Under the pieces are notes generated by a model. That model was not told the DNA's origin and made no database searches. It was given only the letters and a program-made list of their open reading frames with translations. A stretch of 64,000 nucleotides of DNA from Branchiostoma belcheri (Eukaryota > Chordata > Leptocardii > Amphioxiformes > Branchiostomatidae), in the NCBI RefSeq assembly GCF_001625305.1, contig NW_017804198.1:925715-989714 (forward strand). The letters run 5' to 3'. Positions 22,641-45,800 of the stretch are shown here, one piece after another. A program made the position numbers and the translations under genes. Numbering within the stretch: position 1 is the first letter of the stretch; each line of letters starts with the position of its first letter.

Positions 22641-23143
22641 TGTTACATCAAATTACCTAGAGAAATACAGAAATGCCATTTCACTGGCATTACATTATTA
22701 CTTATTAAATGTAAGTACTTTATGTACTTCTGAGTTGCATTTGCACTTTTGACAATTTGAGTTGACTTTGTGCACTTTTGACTCTTATGTACTGATTATG
22801 TACAACTTTTTATTTAGTTCTTTAATTTCATTTGATGTTTCCAGTCTGACCTTTTGACTCGGATTATGATTGATGTTTCTATGATTTCTGTACCTATGTT
22901 TATGTTAATGTTTATGTTCTGGTGTCTTATAACCCTATATGGCCTGGGCGACAAAAGTCGCAAGACACGTTAATAAAAATTCATTCTCTCATTCGAATTC
23001 ATTCATTGTAAGTATGTATACCACATTCACCACACAAAACTACAGGTAATACAGTATGTATTTTTTATTGACCTGTTGGCACTAAGATTGTCACCCAGTC
23101 TATAGAGCAAACATCAAGAAAAAAATGTAAAACTACAGCAGTA

Positions 23144-23505
23144 AGACCACACCAATTTAATTTCTTGGTTAACGGATTTTTCTAGAAAAATAATGGAGCG
23201 GGCGGGCGAAAAAAAATAAAAACAGGCCTAGGCATCCTATTATGGACCAAAATGGTACGATAGGAGCCATGAAGTCAACACACCAGGCTGGTTCAAAATT
23301 TAAACAATGAATTTTGAACTTTTAATGATACCATTGCATTGAAAGATGGAATAACTGTAGCAACTAGGATGAAAAGGTCTGTTTTCAACTGTTCAGGGCA
23401 AAATATGAGCATTTTGCAGTTGATTCTGGATTTTTATTTTCATTTGCAAATCAGAAAAAAATGAAGCGGCGAATCCGTTAACCAAGAAATTAAATTGGTG
23501 TGGCC
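23144..23505. mobile_element. Family C MITE, opposite internal orientation
   Basis: TAA target duplication both sides; AGACCACACCAATTTAATTT at the left and AAATTAAATTGGTGTGGCC at the right. The internal sequence is reversed relative to the 22030 copy. Confidence 0.85.
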
Positions 23506-24117
23506 TAAAGGAAAAAACCCTACACCACTTGATACCAAAAAGAAATCCATCTTGTTCTTTTTACTCTCTAATTAATAATCCCTTTATCATATTAGATATC
23601 ATTCTCTATTTCAGTTTTACTCTACAAAACATCCAACATCCCTTGAATCATCAGTTTTCCTATATTCGAATACTATAAATCAAGTTCAAAAGATGAAAAA
23701 AAGTTCCTTGCATGGCAGGTTACAGACAGTCTTTGGTCAAAAATTGCATTAAATATGCATTTGTCAATTGTAAAACAAATTTTAAGTACTCATGTACATG
23801 CAATTATCACGGCAATCAACAGGGGGCCTCAGGAACACAAGTAGTCATTCTTGTACATGCCTACAACTAAAATTCTATGGGAGCACAAACTACATTCACC
23901 TTATAATATATTACAGCTATTCAATTAACTAACAGAATTAGTGTACTTACCAAGTCATTCCTATTTATACATATATTATAAATTTTTTTTCTTGACAAGA
24001 TCATTTACTAGTACTTTCTTAACTACACCAACCAGCCACCATTATATAATTACATATCCCTCTTGCTTGTAACATTATGATAAAAGAGATATATGAATTA
24101 GAACTTGCAGTAGAAAC

Positions 24118-24370
24118 GTAACACTTGCAAAGAAAATGTATAATGTTTACCTTCACATGGTCTAGCCTAACAAAATACTGCTCTGTTTATTCCTACACTG
24201 TACTTAAACACATTCATTTACATGGATATGGTGACCAGTGCCTCCAACTCTATCCTGCAACTTGCTACATAATGTAACCCAACACCAAAGGGTGTCTGCT
24301 ACAGCGACAGTATACCATGGTTACAGATGTCTGGTTCAGGTCATTGACCTTATGTGTTTGGAGTAGAAGA
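24118..24370. mobile_element. Family G interspersed repeat
   Basis: CTTGCAAAGAAAATGTATAA, ACATAATGTAACCCAACACC, ACCATGGTTACAGATGTCTG and GTCATTGACCTTATGTGTTT blocks match the other family G copies. It lies just 3' of peflin. Confidence 0.6.
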
Positions 24371-24508
24371 AAAACATGTAGCGCAAAAAGAATGTAAAAA
24401 TAATTATTAAATTCTTTACATAATCTCATGTAAAAGTAGAGCCAGGAGGAGCATAGACAGACTCTTCACCCCATACTTTCCGTTTGGCTGTGGCTGTTTT
24501 GCAGGCTT

Positions 24509-33965
<9,457 letters not shown>

Positions 33966-34560
33966 AATTTTACAAGTTACAAGTAAACAAGTTGGCAAGT
34001 TGCAAATCTTGGGGCTGAAATTCTGCAAATAAAACCTACAGGCCGGGTTAAAGGTTAACAACTACTGCAGGCAGACGCAAGAATACACTATTGATAATTC
34101 GGAGAGTGTACAACAATCTTTAAACACTATATGACATTGTGACGTATAACACAAATTAAATTAATAAACAAATGATCGATATGCATTATTAAAAGTGCAA
34201 TTTTTACCAGAATAAGGTGCATATCGAATAATTTGCTGTTTATGTGAATTGTTGCGTTTCTGTGCTGTGACTAGAATCATGGGAAGGTTTTTGAAAAAGC
34301 CTATCATTGGACTATCTCAAATGATGGCTATGGTAGGGGGGAAAGAATTTCAATAATAAAGGAGAAAAATACCGGATCTAAGGAATACGGACCGGAAAAA
34401 ATTATGACCAAATATTAACGAAACATATTGATATTGGATATAGATATTATATTACGGGAATCTTGATCAAAAAGTGGGTTTGGAAAAAGGTTATGTAACA
34501 CCCCCTTCTGCGTTATTCATTGAGACGGCCCAATGGCGGTCGGGTTCGAACTTAGAAGGA
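33966..34560. promoter_or_regulatory. Divergent peflin/CEP112 promoter interval
   Basis: Peflin starts at 33965 (minus) and the probable CEP112 first exon begins near 34560 (plus). The interval has CCCAATGGCGG at 34529-34539, which combines a CCAAT box and an ATGGCGG (YY1-type) core, and no TATA box near either gene. Shared control is inferred from position. Confidence 0.5.
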
Positions 34561-34660
34561 TTATAAGAGCGGCAAGTTTTGTTTTGATTTTGTCTCAAAT
34601 CTCCAGATTTCTTTCAGCTGCGTGAAACGTTTAGCATTCATCGTGTACTTAACTACAAGG
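34561..34660 (+). other. CEP112: Probable non-coding first exon of CEP112
   Basis: Ends AACTACAAGG followed by the donor GTAAGC; there is no ATG-led coding frame. The next exon opens at 36740 after TTTTTTGTAG, giving a 5' UTR continuing to the ATG at 36855. The transcription start is estimated. Confidence 0.5.
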
Positions 34661-35208
34661 GTAAGCTGTTTAGTACCTCCACTTGTGTCTTAATTGTACA
34701 TTTTTGGTAAAATTTGTTGTTTTGTATCACGTATGATCCAGCTACTAGAATCAGTTACAAGTTTATAACACCTTGTTGCTGTAAAGTTTGTTTGTTTTTC
34801 TGTCATAGTTTAACGTATGCTTGTTGCTTTTAATCCTTTACTACTACAATATGCTGTTTTTGTCTTGCCTACAAGCATAACGGATATATTCGTCGGTTTA
34901 AAACTATATGTGTCTTTTTATGTCGTATATTTTTGAAAAGAAAGAAATTATGTTTTCAAAGCTCGTTCGCTTGACATCTGGTGTACTTCCGGGGGGAGTA
35001 AGGGCACTTGAAAACCGTGCACGTAACACGCATGAACAATTTGTAATAAATTATGTACAGCTGCATCTACTTAAGGTATTTCCTGAATAATTCCACAAGT
35101 TCACCAAAATCAACAAAAGAAAATGTGACTTTGACAAATTCTCTGTTGGTTCGTAAGATTTCTGAACGTGGCCCCCACCCCATCTGCTTGGAGATTTGTC
35201 TTGAATAC

Positions 35209-35260
35209 AGGGCTCAAATTTATTTTTGAGAATGGGTGCATCAGTGCATGCAGCGTAAAA
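35209..35260 (+). mobile_element. hAT-like element end
   Basis: CAGGGCTCAAATTTATTTTT followed by GAGAATGGGTGCA matches the mirrored end at about 42165-42209. The partner end was not found. Confidence 0.4.
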
Positions 35261-36854
35261 GCTAAGGTACACAGAAAAGATTTTTTATGTACGCAACATA
35301 AGATACATGTAGTGGAATTTGTCCTCAAAACCTGATTATGAAATATGATTGATATGAACCTTTTTGCCCTAGAGTGCCTCCCTTCATAATCATTGATATT
35401 TGTAAGATGTGACATTCTGTACCTTAGCTTCAAAATTTTCAACAAAATACAACAAAGGTTTTGGCATTTTTTCAAACACTTAAATGTCAGGAACTACTAG
35501 TACTTAAAATTAATTTTTTTTGTGTGTACAATACCACTTTCAAATGCACTATTATGTAACTACAAATATTTACAATTTCTTTGCCTTTCAGTTCATAAAG
35601 ACGATATGTTTTGAAAATAAATGGTCCTAGTAATAGTAGTACTATTAATGATTTTTAATCTCTGCTGTCCTCAGTGATGTTGCTTTTTTTTAAGAATGCA
35701 AGGCAGTTTTTGACCACCACCGGGACTGGTTTTGTCATGGCCCAGTTAAGTATAGGTTATAATTATTAATAATCAGGTGCAGGTAGACATGAGAAATATT
35801 ACCTCCATAGCTCCAATTGTACTAGTACCTGCCTGCACTAACCTGGCTATGCAGATAGTATTTCGAGCACAGTGTAAATGTAAGTATTGTAACTACTGCA
35901 GTTCCAACTTCATAATAAGAGTGTGTACTCTGTGAGTTTTAATTGGGACGTGTGTGTTTTCCTTTGCCTACTTGTATTTGTACTCTTATTGTTCAGTTGT
36001 TTTTCATGGTTACTGGCCAGTAAAAAGTAAAAGTCAACACTCAACCGACTGTATACAAATGGAAAGGTTAGATGTATTGTTATATAGCAAGCCAGTGTTT
36101 TCTGTCCCTTTGTCACAAATGCATATGCTGTTGGGGCTTGAAATCTGTCAAACTCAAAGTTTCTTCATTAACTGCAATCAGGCAGGGCTTTGTACCTTGG
36201 CTTTAGTTCCAGTACTGTGCCACAAAAATTGATAAGGTATAGGTAAAAAACACATATTTATAATCACCAAGTACTTGAACTAAAGTGTATAATGTTATTT
36301 GTAAGCCTAATATAACAATTCTCCATAAACAAGAGATTATTACCCTTAACTGTCAAGTTTATTAATATTTTTGTCACTGTAATTCCTGATTTTTTCACAG
36401 TACTGTTATGTTCACTGTTTTCACTGTCACTTCAGAGTTCTGTACCGTGAACTTACCATTACAGGTCACAAATAATTCCCTGTACTTCTTTTTCCTGCAC
36501 CTGTTGCTACCATGAATAAAAAAATATATAGTTTTGTGAACATGTCCATTTTTTTTCAAACCGTGAAATTTTGCTACCGTGAACATAAAGTGAATTACAG
36601 TATTGAGGAAGTTCGGAAGAATTATGAATGTAATTTGTCAAATTGTTCAGGTAGCTGTGTACCTGTTTACCTGTAATTGTACCTGCACTTAAAATGTGTT
36701 TATATGTACACAGCTGTAATGTTGTTTTGTTTTTTGTAGGTCAGTGACAAGAAAATCTAACTACACCATTACAGTCCAAGGGAAAGAGTCAGACACTTCC
36801 CTACAACTTTACAAGTACAACTGACAACCCTGGCAGAGTAACATCACATTCACC

Positions 36855-39800
36855 ATGGACTCCATAACACTGGACTCCTCAGACTCCAGACTTGATGCAG
36901 AGTTTGACAGGTCTCTGGCAGATATGAAACCCTATGTACTCAAACTACCACATAAAACAGGTGGGGAAAATAGTTGGCCTGTTGGAATCTTATGATAAAT
37001 TGTAAACCATTATTCCTGCTATGGCTGGCACCAAATTTCAGTAGTTTATGGAGTTAGGCAGCAGGAAAAATGTTAAATATTATTCACAATTGATAGTGAA
37101 GATTATAATACAAAATTGTTCATTTTACACATTTTTTTTTGTATTTTATCAACTAGAATTCCACGATGATGCAATTCTTTTACTTTTTGTTGTCCACTAT
37201 AATTACTATAAAATACCAAGTTTATGAAAATTGAATTCACCTGTCGAAATTCTGTGGGTAAAATAATACCCTCATATGTATCCTTGAAACTGTGAATAAC
37301 TTTATTTCCAGAGAGACAGAGATGTGCCTTATGGATTAAGAAACTATGTGAACCAGTTGCACCTGGACCTACTGCAAGGTAACGAACAAAAAAGATTCTA
37401 CTAGATAAGGAAATCTGTCTTTGTGTGTTTGTTTGCTTGTGTGTCTGTAGATATTTGATCATAGTAGTCACAAGACATGAAAGGGGAAATGTTGTAACCA
37501 CAGGCTGACAAGAACTTGAAGAAGGTAAAAAAACAAATACATATATACATTTTGTAACCCAACACCACAGCATGCCTGCTACACCAGTTACCATGGAGAC
37601 AGACGTCTGGTCTAGGTCATTGACAGGTTATGTGTTTCGAGAAAAAGGAGATGAAATAGAGCAAATGCAACATATTTCTATTCTGTGAAGGTAACATATT
37701 AATATTTAATATTATTAATTAAATACTTCATTGATGATGTATGAAATGTTTTATTTCTTGTTCCTATTTGTAGGAAGAACAGGAACATGTATGCAGAGTT
37801 GCTGCTCCACATGTTGAAGAGAGGAGTTTTAGAAGGACCCTTCAACCACAGACCAGACCCTGGACCACTCAAGACCCTGCCTTCATATATGGTAATCATC
37901 CTCAAATAGCACATGGTGCTTTAGGCTAGCCTCTATGCAATTATGTTGTGCAGGTATTTCTGATGTCTAAAGCCCCTGTCACACATTCAGAACCTTCCTA
38001 CAACCACCAACCAACCAAGGTTGGCTGAAGTTCGGGAGCAGTCTGATCAGGTATAGGTTACTCCTGTTTTCTACATGCGAATCAAATCAGATTTGAGTTA
38101 AATTTTATCCCAGAGCATGCCCTGAACACTGCTGGCCTACTCCTGGACACCAGGCATGACTTAATTGTCCCTTTCAAAACCAAACCCACATTCTTTCACT
38201 CACTTTATTGTCTTTTATTTCATATCTGACAAGTTTGAAATTAAAACAATTTTTTTTATTTTTTAGTCAAATTTTAATGATAGACAATATGAGATGGTCT
38301 GCAAAACATCTTGAAAACATTTTGCTCTTGTTGACTTTAAAGTTCATCTGTGTTGGTAGAAGTCATTATGAAGCAAGTTTAAACTGTAATTTTCAACACA
38401 ACAAATTGGACTCACCCAAATTTTCGACTGTACAACTCCAGTCTTTGTCAAGGAAAATGAGCATTTCACCTCTTCTGTGACATCAACTTATGACACACAT
38501 TGCTTGGTGAACAGTGGATCATAGTTTGCAGAAAGTCTGTGGCGTCCCCCGTCTTTATTCAGGGATGGTTGCCCTCACCAAGTCATGTGTGTCATCTGCA
38601 TAATGTAACGTCACTGAAGCGGTGGATTACTCATTCCTTGACAAAGGCTGGAGTTGTACAATTACAGTTCAAAATTTGGGTAAATCCTATTTCTTGTCTC
38701 GGTAACTACAGTTTAAAGTTGATTCATATTGTTGTCTGTCCTACATGTCCAGTCCATCTACTTTGATGATGTGCCAAAGTCTACAATCCCCAAAAGTAAA
38801 GTAACAGAGGTGGGTATATGTGTCTGTTTTACCTTCAATATATATTAGGTACTACAAGACAGTATTTTGTAGTTTTTAGTGGTAGTCAAGATGTCACGCA
38901 AATTAAAAATTGGACTGTTCCAAACTAACCCGTGTGCAAAGTGGAACATTCCAAACTTCCTTCCACATTTAAAGAAGATTGCTCTTTAAAAACCCATATA
39001 AAATGCAATAGGGTTGATTCAACATAATAGTACTTAACTACAGGTCTGTAAGGCCACACCGACTTAATTTTATGGATGACATCCTCTGAAGACCCCCAAA
39101 CTAGTGCGCGTGCAGTGGTCGAAATACTTTTTTTCAGTGCTCTGACAATATTGCAGAAGAGTTAAAATTTCGTCCTGCAATTTGGAAATACTTTCTGCAA
39201 ATACACAAGCCCCCATATTACAACCTTCTGAAACCAATAATGCCTATTTTTACATCATATATATATAACGGTATAGCTTTGTAAATCTGTAGCATTACTA
39301 AAATTCTTCAAAATATCACTCTTTTAAATATGTTTGGACCGTAAAATTTTATTGGTCCGGTCCAAAAAAACCGAAACGTCGGTGGACCGGTTGTTTTGAC
39401 CGGAACAAAAATCCATATTTGTTGCTACTGCATAACTGATGATCACTACATACAAAGAAGCCTGCCAGGAAAATGAAAATCCAGCCTTCAAATAAAAGAA
39501 GTTTACCTTAGTCTCCGTCTCTCTCATTTTGCAACAATATTTCCCGTATTTTGGTACCGATAGTCATCTAGAAATCATAAAGGACAAGCCTACGGGCCGT
39601 GCTTGGTTCGGATCGAGCCGAAAATCACTGATTTTACACCATATGGTCACAATGTGATGCACGTAAATTTTCACTCGAAATGAGAAATTACCGCCCAACA
39701 AAACGGACCATTAGGTTCCCAGTGCTGTATTTCTCTTTTGTTCATGTGATCAACTTGTTTTCTTTGCTTGAATCGTGCAAAATACCAAGGAAAAACATCG

Positions 39801-42800
39801 AAATTTCGGCAAATTAACGCCGAGGCGAGTGTAGTTTTTCGGAGGAGCCATGTTTCCTTTGCCGTGTTGCCTGCTGGGAAATGCTCAGCGAAAACTGCCG
39901 AAAATTGCCGAGGCAGTTGTCGGGTCCTCCCGGGAGACGAAATCTAACATCGGAAAATGGCGAGTGCCCATATTTGGTTATCGTCGCCTTTCGTCGCCTT
40001 GTCGAAATCGTTCAACTTTGACCCCAAATTCCCTTATATGGGACCATTACAGTCTGCTGGAAAACGCCGGCAGGTTCGTGCGGCGCAGGTTTTCGATCTA
40101 TTCACAGCGCCACTGCTTTGCTAATTGATAAGTATTGAATCCGGAGCCTATTTTTCCTTCTGCAAAATTGCAGATTGTAAGATTTTTTCTTCTGCAATCT
40201 TGAAAATCTATCTGCAAATTGCAGACTGCAGACGGGTATTTCGAACACCCAGGCGTGGGTGAATAAAAAAAAGTCCGGCCAAAAATAAAAATGCTACTAA
40301 ACCACAGGAATACAAAGCTGGTATTGTGAATTTGCAGCAGTACATAGCGACATATATGACAAGCCGGCACATGCTGGATTTTTACGGAATTTATGAATGG
40401 GCACTGTACGTATGTACTGAGTTCTTGAGTCGTAGAGCTTTGGCAGCCTGGGTGCCGTCCTCCAGAGTTACCACTGGCTCCATATTGTTGTTAACTACCA
40501 TAGACTACCCAGGCCTACATCATGTAGAGCCAGAGCCTCAGAGGACGTGATTTTTTTTTTTTTGAGAACATTCAATGCACGCGTGGATGTCATCCATAAA
40601 TAAAGTCCATGTGGCCTAAGGCCTAGGAAAAAAATTAAAATATAAAAATAAAAGAATCATTGCCAAGTCTGATAAAAAAAGATAATCCCTACCTACCGAG
40701 CCTAATTTTTTCAAGACTGAAACAGGAAACACAACTACGTTTTTTCCTAGATCTCAAGATATTACCAGGAACATTATGATCATAATTCATACATTTCAGT
40801 ACTGTACCTTTATTTTCTCTTCCATCAGAATCCACATGTACCAGACTGGGTAGCGGGAGAGTTAGATGATACGCTGGCGTCTTCCCGCGCTGTCGAGGAG
40901 TCGAGATCGTTCTCCACCTCCCGCCACAGGTACTCCTCCCTCAGGAAGTCCCCACAGCACTCCACAGGGGTGGACAGTATGCTCAGGGACAGGGGGGCAC
41001 ATAGGTTCGTGTTCTGTTGTTCTGTTCTGAGTTGCTAGGGGGAGCTTTTTGTACAGTAGTTGAGATGGAAGGTATGATGAGATTATGACCCCCTGTTGCT
41101 GTGCTATGTTGTTTCTTACAAATTAACACTACTCAACTTTTTATTTCATTTTTCTCAGGGATAGAGGATCTCAAAAGTTTGTGTTGTGTGTTGTTCTGTT
41201 CAGAGTTGCTAGGGGGAGCTGTTTGGTACGAGTGACTGAATGAATACTATGATGAGAAGCCCCTGCTTTGTTTCTTACCAATAACACTACTCAACTTACC
41301 ATTTCCTTGTTATTTCTTTAACAAGTTAGTCTAAGACTAGTTCAAGTACAGTACAGATTTTTAATTTCTTCCCTATACGCATGCAAATCACGCGCAAAAC
41401 TTGTGTAGCAGTCCACTGTATTTTCTAAATCCAGGAACCAAGAAATTTGATAGTTGTGGCAGCGGTCCCAACAATTTGTATTGTGCAAACTCTGAGATAA
41501 ATGGAATGCAAATGCTTCGTTCTAGGCGTGAGGAAAATGGCAGTGACGCCCGCGCTTCCCGCGCCCTGTACAGCAGTCGCACAAAACCGTCCTTCTCCCT
41601 GTCGTCTGACGAGAGCGATGAGGAAACTCGCAGACCGCGGCCCAAATCTCCGCTGGCTCCCGTCAGAACTTCACCCATCAAACCCAGGACCACCATGACC
41701 AGGTAGGGCACTGTGACAGGAAAATTTTAACGTTGGGCACCCCACACCAATTTTATTTGTTGTTTCTCGGATCGCCCTGTCCATTTTTTTCTGATTTGCA
41801 AAAAAAAAAAATTGGTTCTAAATTAACTGCAAAATGCTCAAAGACATATTTTGGCCCAAACGGTTGAAAAAAGTCTGTTTCTTCCCAGTTCTTCAATGTT
41901 CAAGTTTTTCAATGTAGCAATTCAATTTTCTTTCATGAAAAGTTCAAAATCTATTGTTTTAATCATAAACCAGCCTTGTATGTTCACTTCAATCATGGCT
42001 CATATTAGAACATTTTCAGCTATCATAACATCTGACTATTCTGAGTGTCAGAAAAATTATAAAATCATTGTAACAGCTACAGTATTTTTCTTAGGAAGTG
42101 AAGCATAGTTTTTGCTGACATTCTACATATTTTATCTCATATGGTGCACCCAAAAACGTTGCATTTACGTTGGGTGCACTAGTTCTCAGAAATAAATTTC
42201 GAGCCCTGAGAAAAATAGTATCTACAGAACCACTGTTATTAGCAATAATATTGTGTCAATTGCTTCTGTCCTTGAGTATGCCATCAGGACATAATTTTCC
42301 CTTGCCCCTGCTCCCTGCCAGGTCCAGTACCAGTACAGGATACGGCAGTAGTTCCATACGTGACCACGAGGACTCCACCCTGGGCAGACTTCACGAGAAG
42401 GAGCTGGAGATGAGAACCAAGCTGCTGGAGTCTCGCTTCCACGAGGAGATGTTAGTCCTACAGCAGAAACATGATGGTGCAGTTCAGAAAATACTAGACA
42501 GGTGGCGCTTGCACTCAAGTTTTTCAGTTTTCCTTTGTAAGAGTTTTAGGTCTCTGGTAATAGTAACACACACATACAAGTGATGGTAACATGTGTTGTA
42601 TTTGCCTAGGACAAAAAAATATGTTGTGTTCCTTTTTTTTTTCTTTAATTCCTGAAAATTATTAGGTCATTAGGTTACGGTAGGGATTATCTTGATTATC
42701 TTAAATGAAATGAAATCTTTTTTCTTTTTTTTTGAAGACTTTGCCCATCGCTAGTGATCCAACTTATGCAATACAGTTTAACAAAGTAAAACTTGCATAA

Positions 42801-45800
42801 GGAAACTTGTATTTTCAATGTCTATGTTAGAAAACCAATTGTACAGCATTTCATCACTCAGGTGTCAGATTACAGAGCTAGAAGGGTTGATCAGCTAAAA
42901 AAATGTATGTCCCTTGCAGGGTTCCACACAAAATAGTCTAGGGTCATCAGTTTTTGTAGGGTCAGTCGCGAAACAGGAATTCAAATTTAAACACAACATG
43001 TCATTTTTTTTCCTATGCCTTACATGTTCCTTTGTCAAAGAAGTTAAATTGTATACTTAGCTGGCATTTGGTATTTTCTTGTGTCCACAGCAAATTTGCT
43101 TTGGTTGCATTTGCTCTTATTCGGCCATATTGCAGATAAATTATTGCTATTACTTCATAGAAAAACAGACACATTCTGCACAGTCACACAGTACACATGA
43201 TGATAGTGGTCACTAAGTAGACTGGTTTATTGAACACTATAACAGCACGGACAATGACAATGGTGATTGGAATATGGCTTGTCCTAGAGTGAAACAACAT
43301 TGCCTTTAATTATGTAAAACTAAAAGAGGACAAGTGGACATCTTGAACACCAACAGAAAAAAAAACAGAGAAGATAGTTTTGTGTACAATATAGGGTTTG
43401 TTCAATGTACCTGATGTTTGTTTAATTTGCAGGAAAAATGAAGAGATGGAGGATGTGAAACAACATTACCGAGGCAAGCAGCTGGAGCTGGAGGAACAGG
43501 TCAAAAAACTGGAGAAGAAATGTCAGAGTCTGGTCAAGGAATCACAGGTCAGAAACTTCTAGAGTTTAGTTGGTTTTGTTTACCTTAAGGAAAATGTATT
43601 GCTTTTCCTCTGTTTCTTCTTCAAACAGAAAAGGTCAATGACCTGGACCAGATGTCTGTCACCATGGGAAGTGGTGGCGTAGCCTGTACATTATGTAGCA
43701 AGTGGGAGGGGCTGGTCACATATGAATATTTTAGAGTAAGAATAAACAGAGCAGGAGTTTATGCTAGCACACGTGAAGATAGACATTATGTTACTTTATA
43801 TATGTTTATTAGGAACTCCATTAGTGAAACAAAAATATTGGCTGCTATTCTTCCTAGCATCCTGAAGATATATATTTCCTTTGCAAATGTTACCTTAAGT
43901 TTCTAGTTTTCAATCAAATCTCCTCTTCCTATCATAAGATCTAAAATAAGTAGTTTGTCACAAGGAAAGCAGCCAGGACACATTGGACAGAAGTAGCTTA
44001 TCTGCATGCCTTGCAGTACCATAAATGGCCTCTAGATGGCTCTTCTTATCTGTAATCTATAATATACTATAGGACTGCACATTGTGGTGCATTGCAGTAC
44101 CATAAATCGCCTCTAGGTGTCTCTTCTCATCTTTAACCCAACTCTACCCTGTGCAGGTTATACGAGAGAACCGTGACCGTCAGATCGCGGAGCTGAAGAA
44201 GATGACGGAGCAGACCACGGCCAGCACGCAGAACGAGTACGAGAAGCGTCTCCACGACATGGTGGCGGACTTCGAGCAGGAGAAGTTTGACATGCAGAAA
44301 CTTCACACCAAGAACATCCAGGAACTGCTGGATGATACCAACAACAGGCTGCAGAAGATGGAGCAGGAGTACCAGGCTCAGGCTGCCTCTACGGTGGGTA
44401 GTATTCTTGTTTATACTGTCAGGAAAGTTCATCTGTGTTGGTAGTTACATGTTTAAAGTTAAAACTTTAGATCCAACACAAAACAGTTCTCTCACCTAGC
44501 ACTTTCAACAAGTCAATCTCAGACTGGTCTTCCTCAGTAGACTGACCCAGTGAGGCTTGTCACGTGGCTTCTTTGAAGTGTGACGTCAACACTGGGTCAA
44601 AGGTATCTGGTAGAGGATGTCGGCCCCCGTCGTGGTTAAGTGAAGGGTGATGGGCCCTGATGTAAATGGCCTCCTTCACCCCTTCACTTAACCGCGACGG
44701 GGGCCGACATCGTCTACCAGTGATGACGTCACACTTCAAAGAAGTCACATGACAAGCCTCACTGGGTCAGTCTACTGAGGAAGACCAGAGTGACTGGTCG
44801 AAAGCTCTAGGTGAGAGAACTTTTTTGTGTTGGACGAAAAGTTTTCACTCTAAATCATGTAACTACTAACACAGATGAACTTTCCTGAATTTAAACATAT
44901 GCACATGTCAGGGAAAGAGAAAAAGACAAAGTTGAAACAAAACCAATTTACGGTATTGTAACTATCGTTTTTATGAGTAAATGTAGAAGTGTTTGCATGT
45001 TTTCCAAGCTTGTTGAATGTTCATCATTAAGGTAATTCATTTGTAACAGTGAGGGGGTTAGTGGGCACTACCAACTGACCCGGCCGAGGGGTCTAGACCT
45101 TTTAGCCGAGTGGTTTGAGGTTGTGGGTTCGAACCCCACCCGGGACCAGCGGGTCCTTTCTGTTTCTACTGCTTGCCTCCTGTTTCTTACACATTCATTC
45201 CTTCACTATCAGGGTAGTGTAGTAAAAGAGCTGGAGGCGCGTGTTGCCCAGCTGACTAAGGATGTAGAGAACAGTGTAGCGGAGAGAAACCGTCTGTCCA
45301 CGGAGAAACTCCAGCTGGAGCACAGGTGCAGCGAGATCAGTGGGGAACTGGCCGACTGTCAGGCCAAGTTTGAAGGTAATATCTCTTTAATAGGGGCCTG
45401 CATGGGGGGGGGGTCCCGACAACACGTCTACGCTAAATTTTGAGAGCTCTCGATTACGCTTTGCGATAAATTCCAAGTGGCTACAAGGCATTACGTGGAA
45501 TTAAAACAGCAAATTTACGCTCTACGCAAAAGGCGCCAATTATGCTCTACATTGAATTAGAGCGGCCCATCTATGCTCTATGTAGATTTAAAACGGCAGA
45601 TTATGCTCTTCGGAAAAGGGCATGCAGGCCCCCTTTCATAGTCAATATTCTTGTCATTCTTTTAATGTAGTATCAACCCCATCCCATACCATACTGATAT
45701 TCTGTGAGGCAAAAATGTGATTTAGCTGATGAGAGACAGTTGCTTGTTCTGTATCACAGGCTGGTTCTATTAGCGTAGTGTTATTGGTGGTACCAAAAAA

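Larger units (their letters stand above)
19701..24508. other. Intergenic region between the CXC gene and peflin
   Basis: Contains a CG/TG repeat, an orphan promoter-like GC-rich block (21.0-21.5 kb), two family C MITEs, a hammerhead-like relic at 22.58 kb and a family G copy. No gene product was recognised. Confidence 0.6.

Noticed and set aside
39850..40128. 92-codon ORF
   Set aside because: Lies within the inserted transposon and shows no known domain or conserved motif.
41401..41525. Longer version of CEP112 exon 6 starting after the AG at 41434
   Set aside because: Phase does not fit exon 5; the AG at 41525 (TTCGTTCTAG) keeps the frame.
45073..45150. Possible tRNA gene
   Set aside because: Good T-arm and B box, but the acceptor stem does not pair and the A-B spacing is too short.
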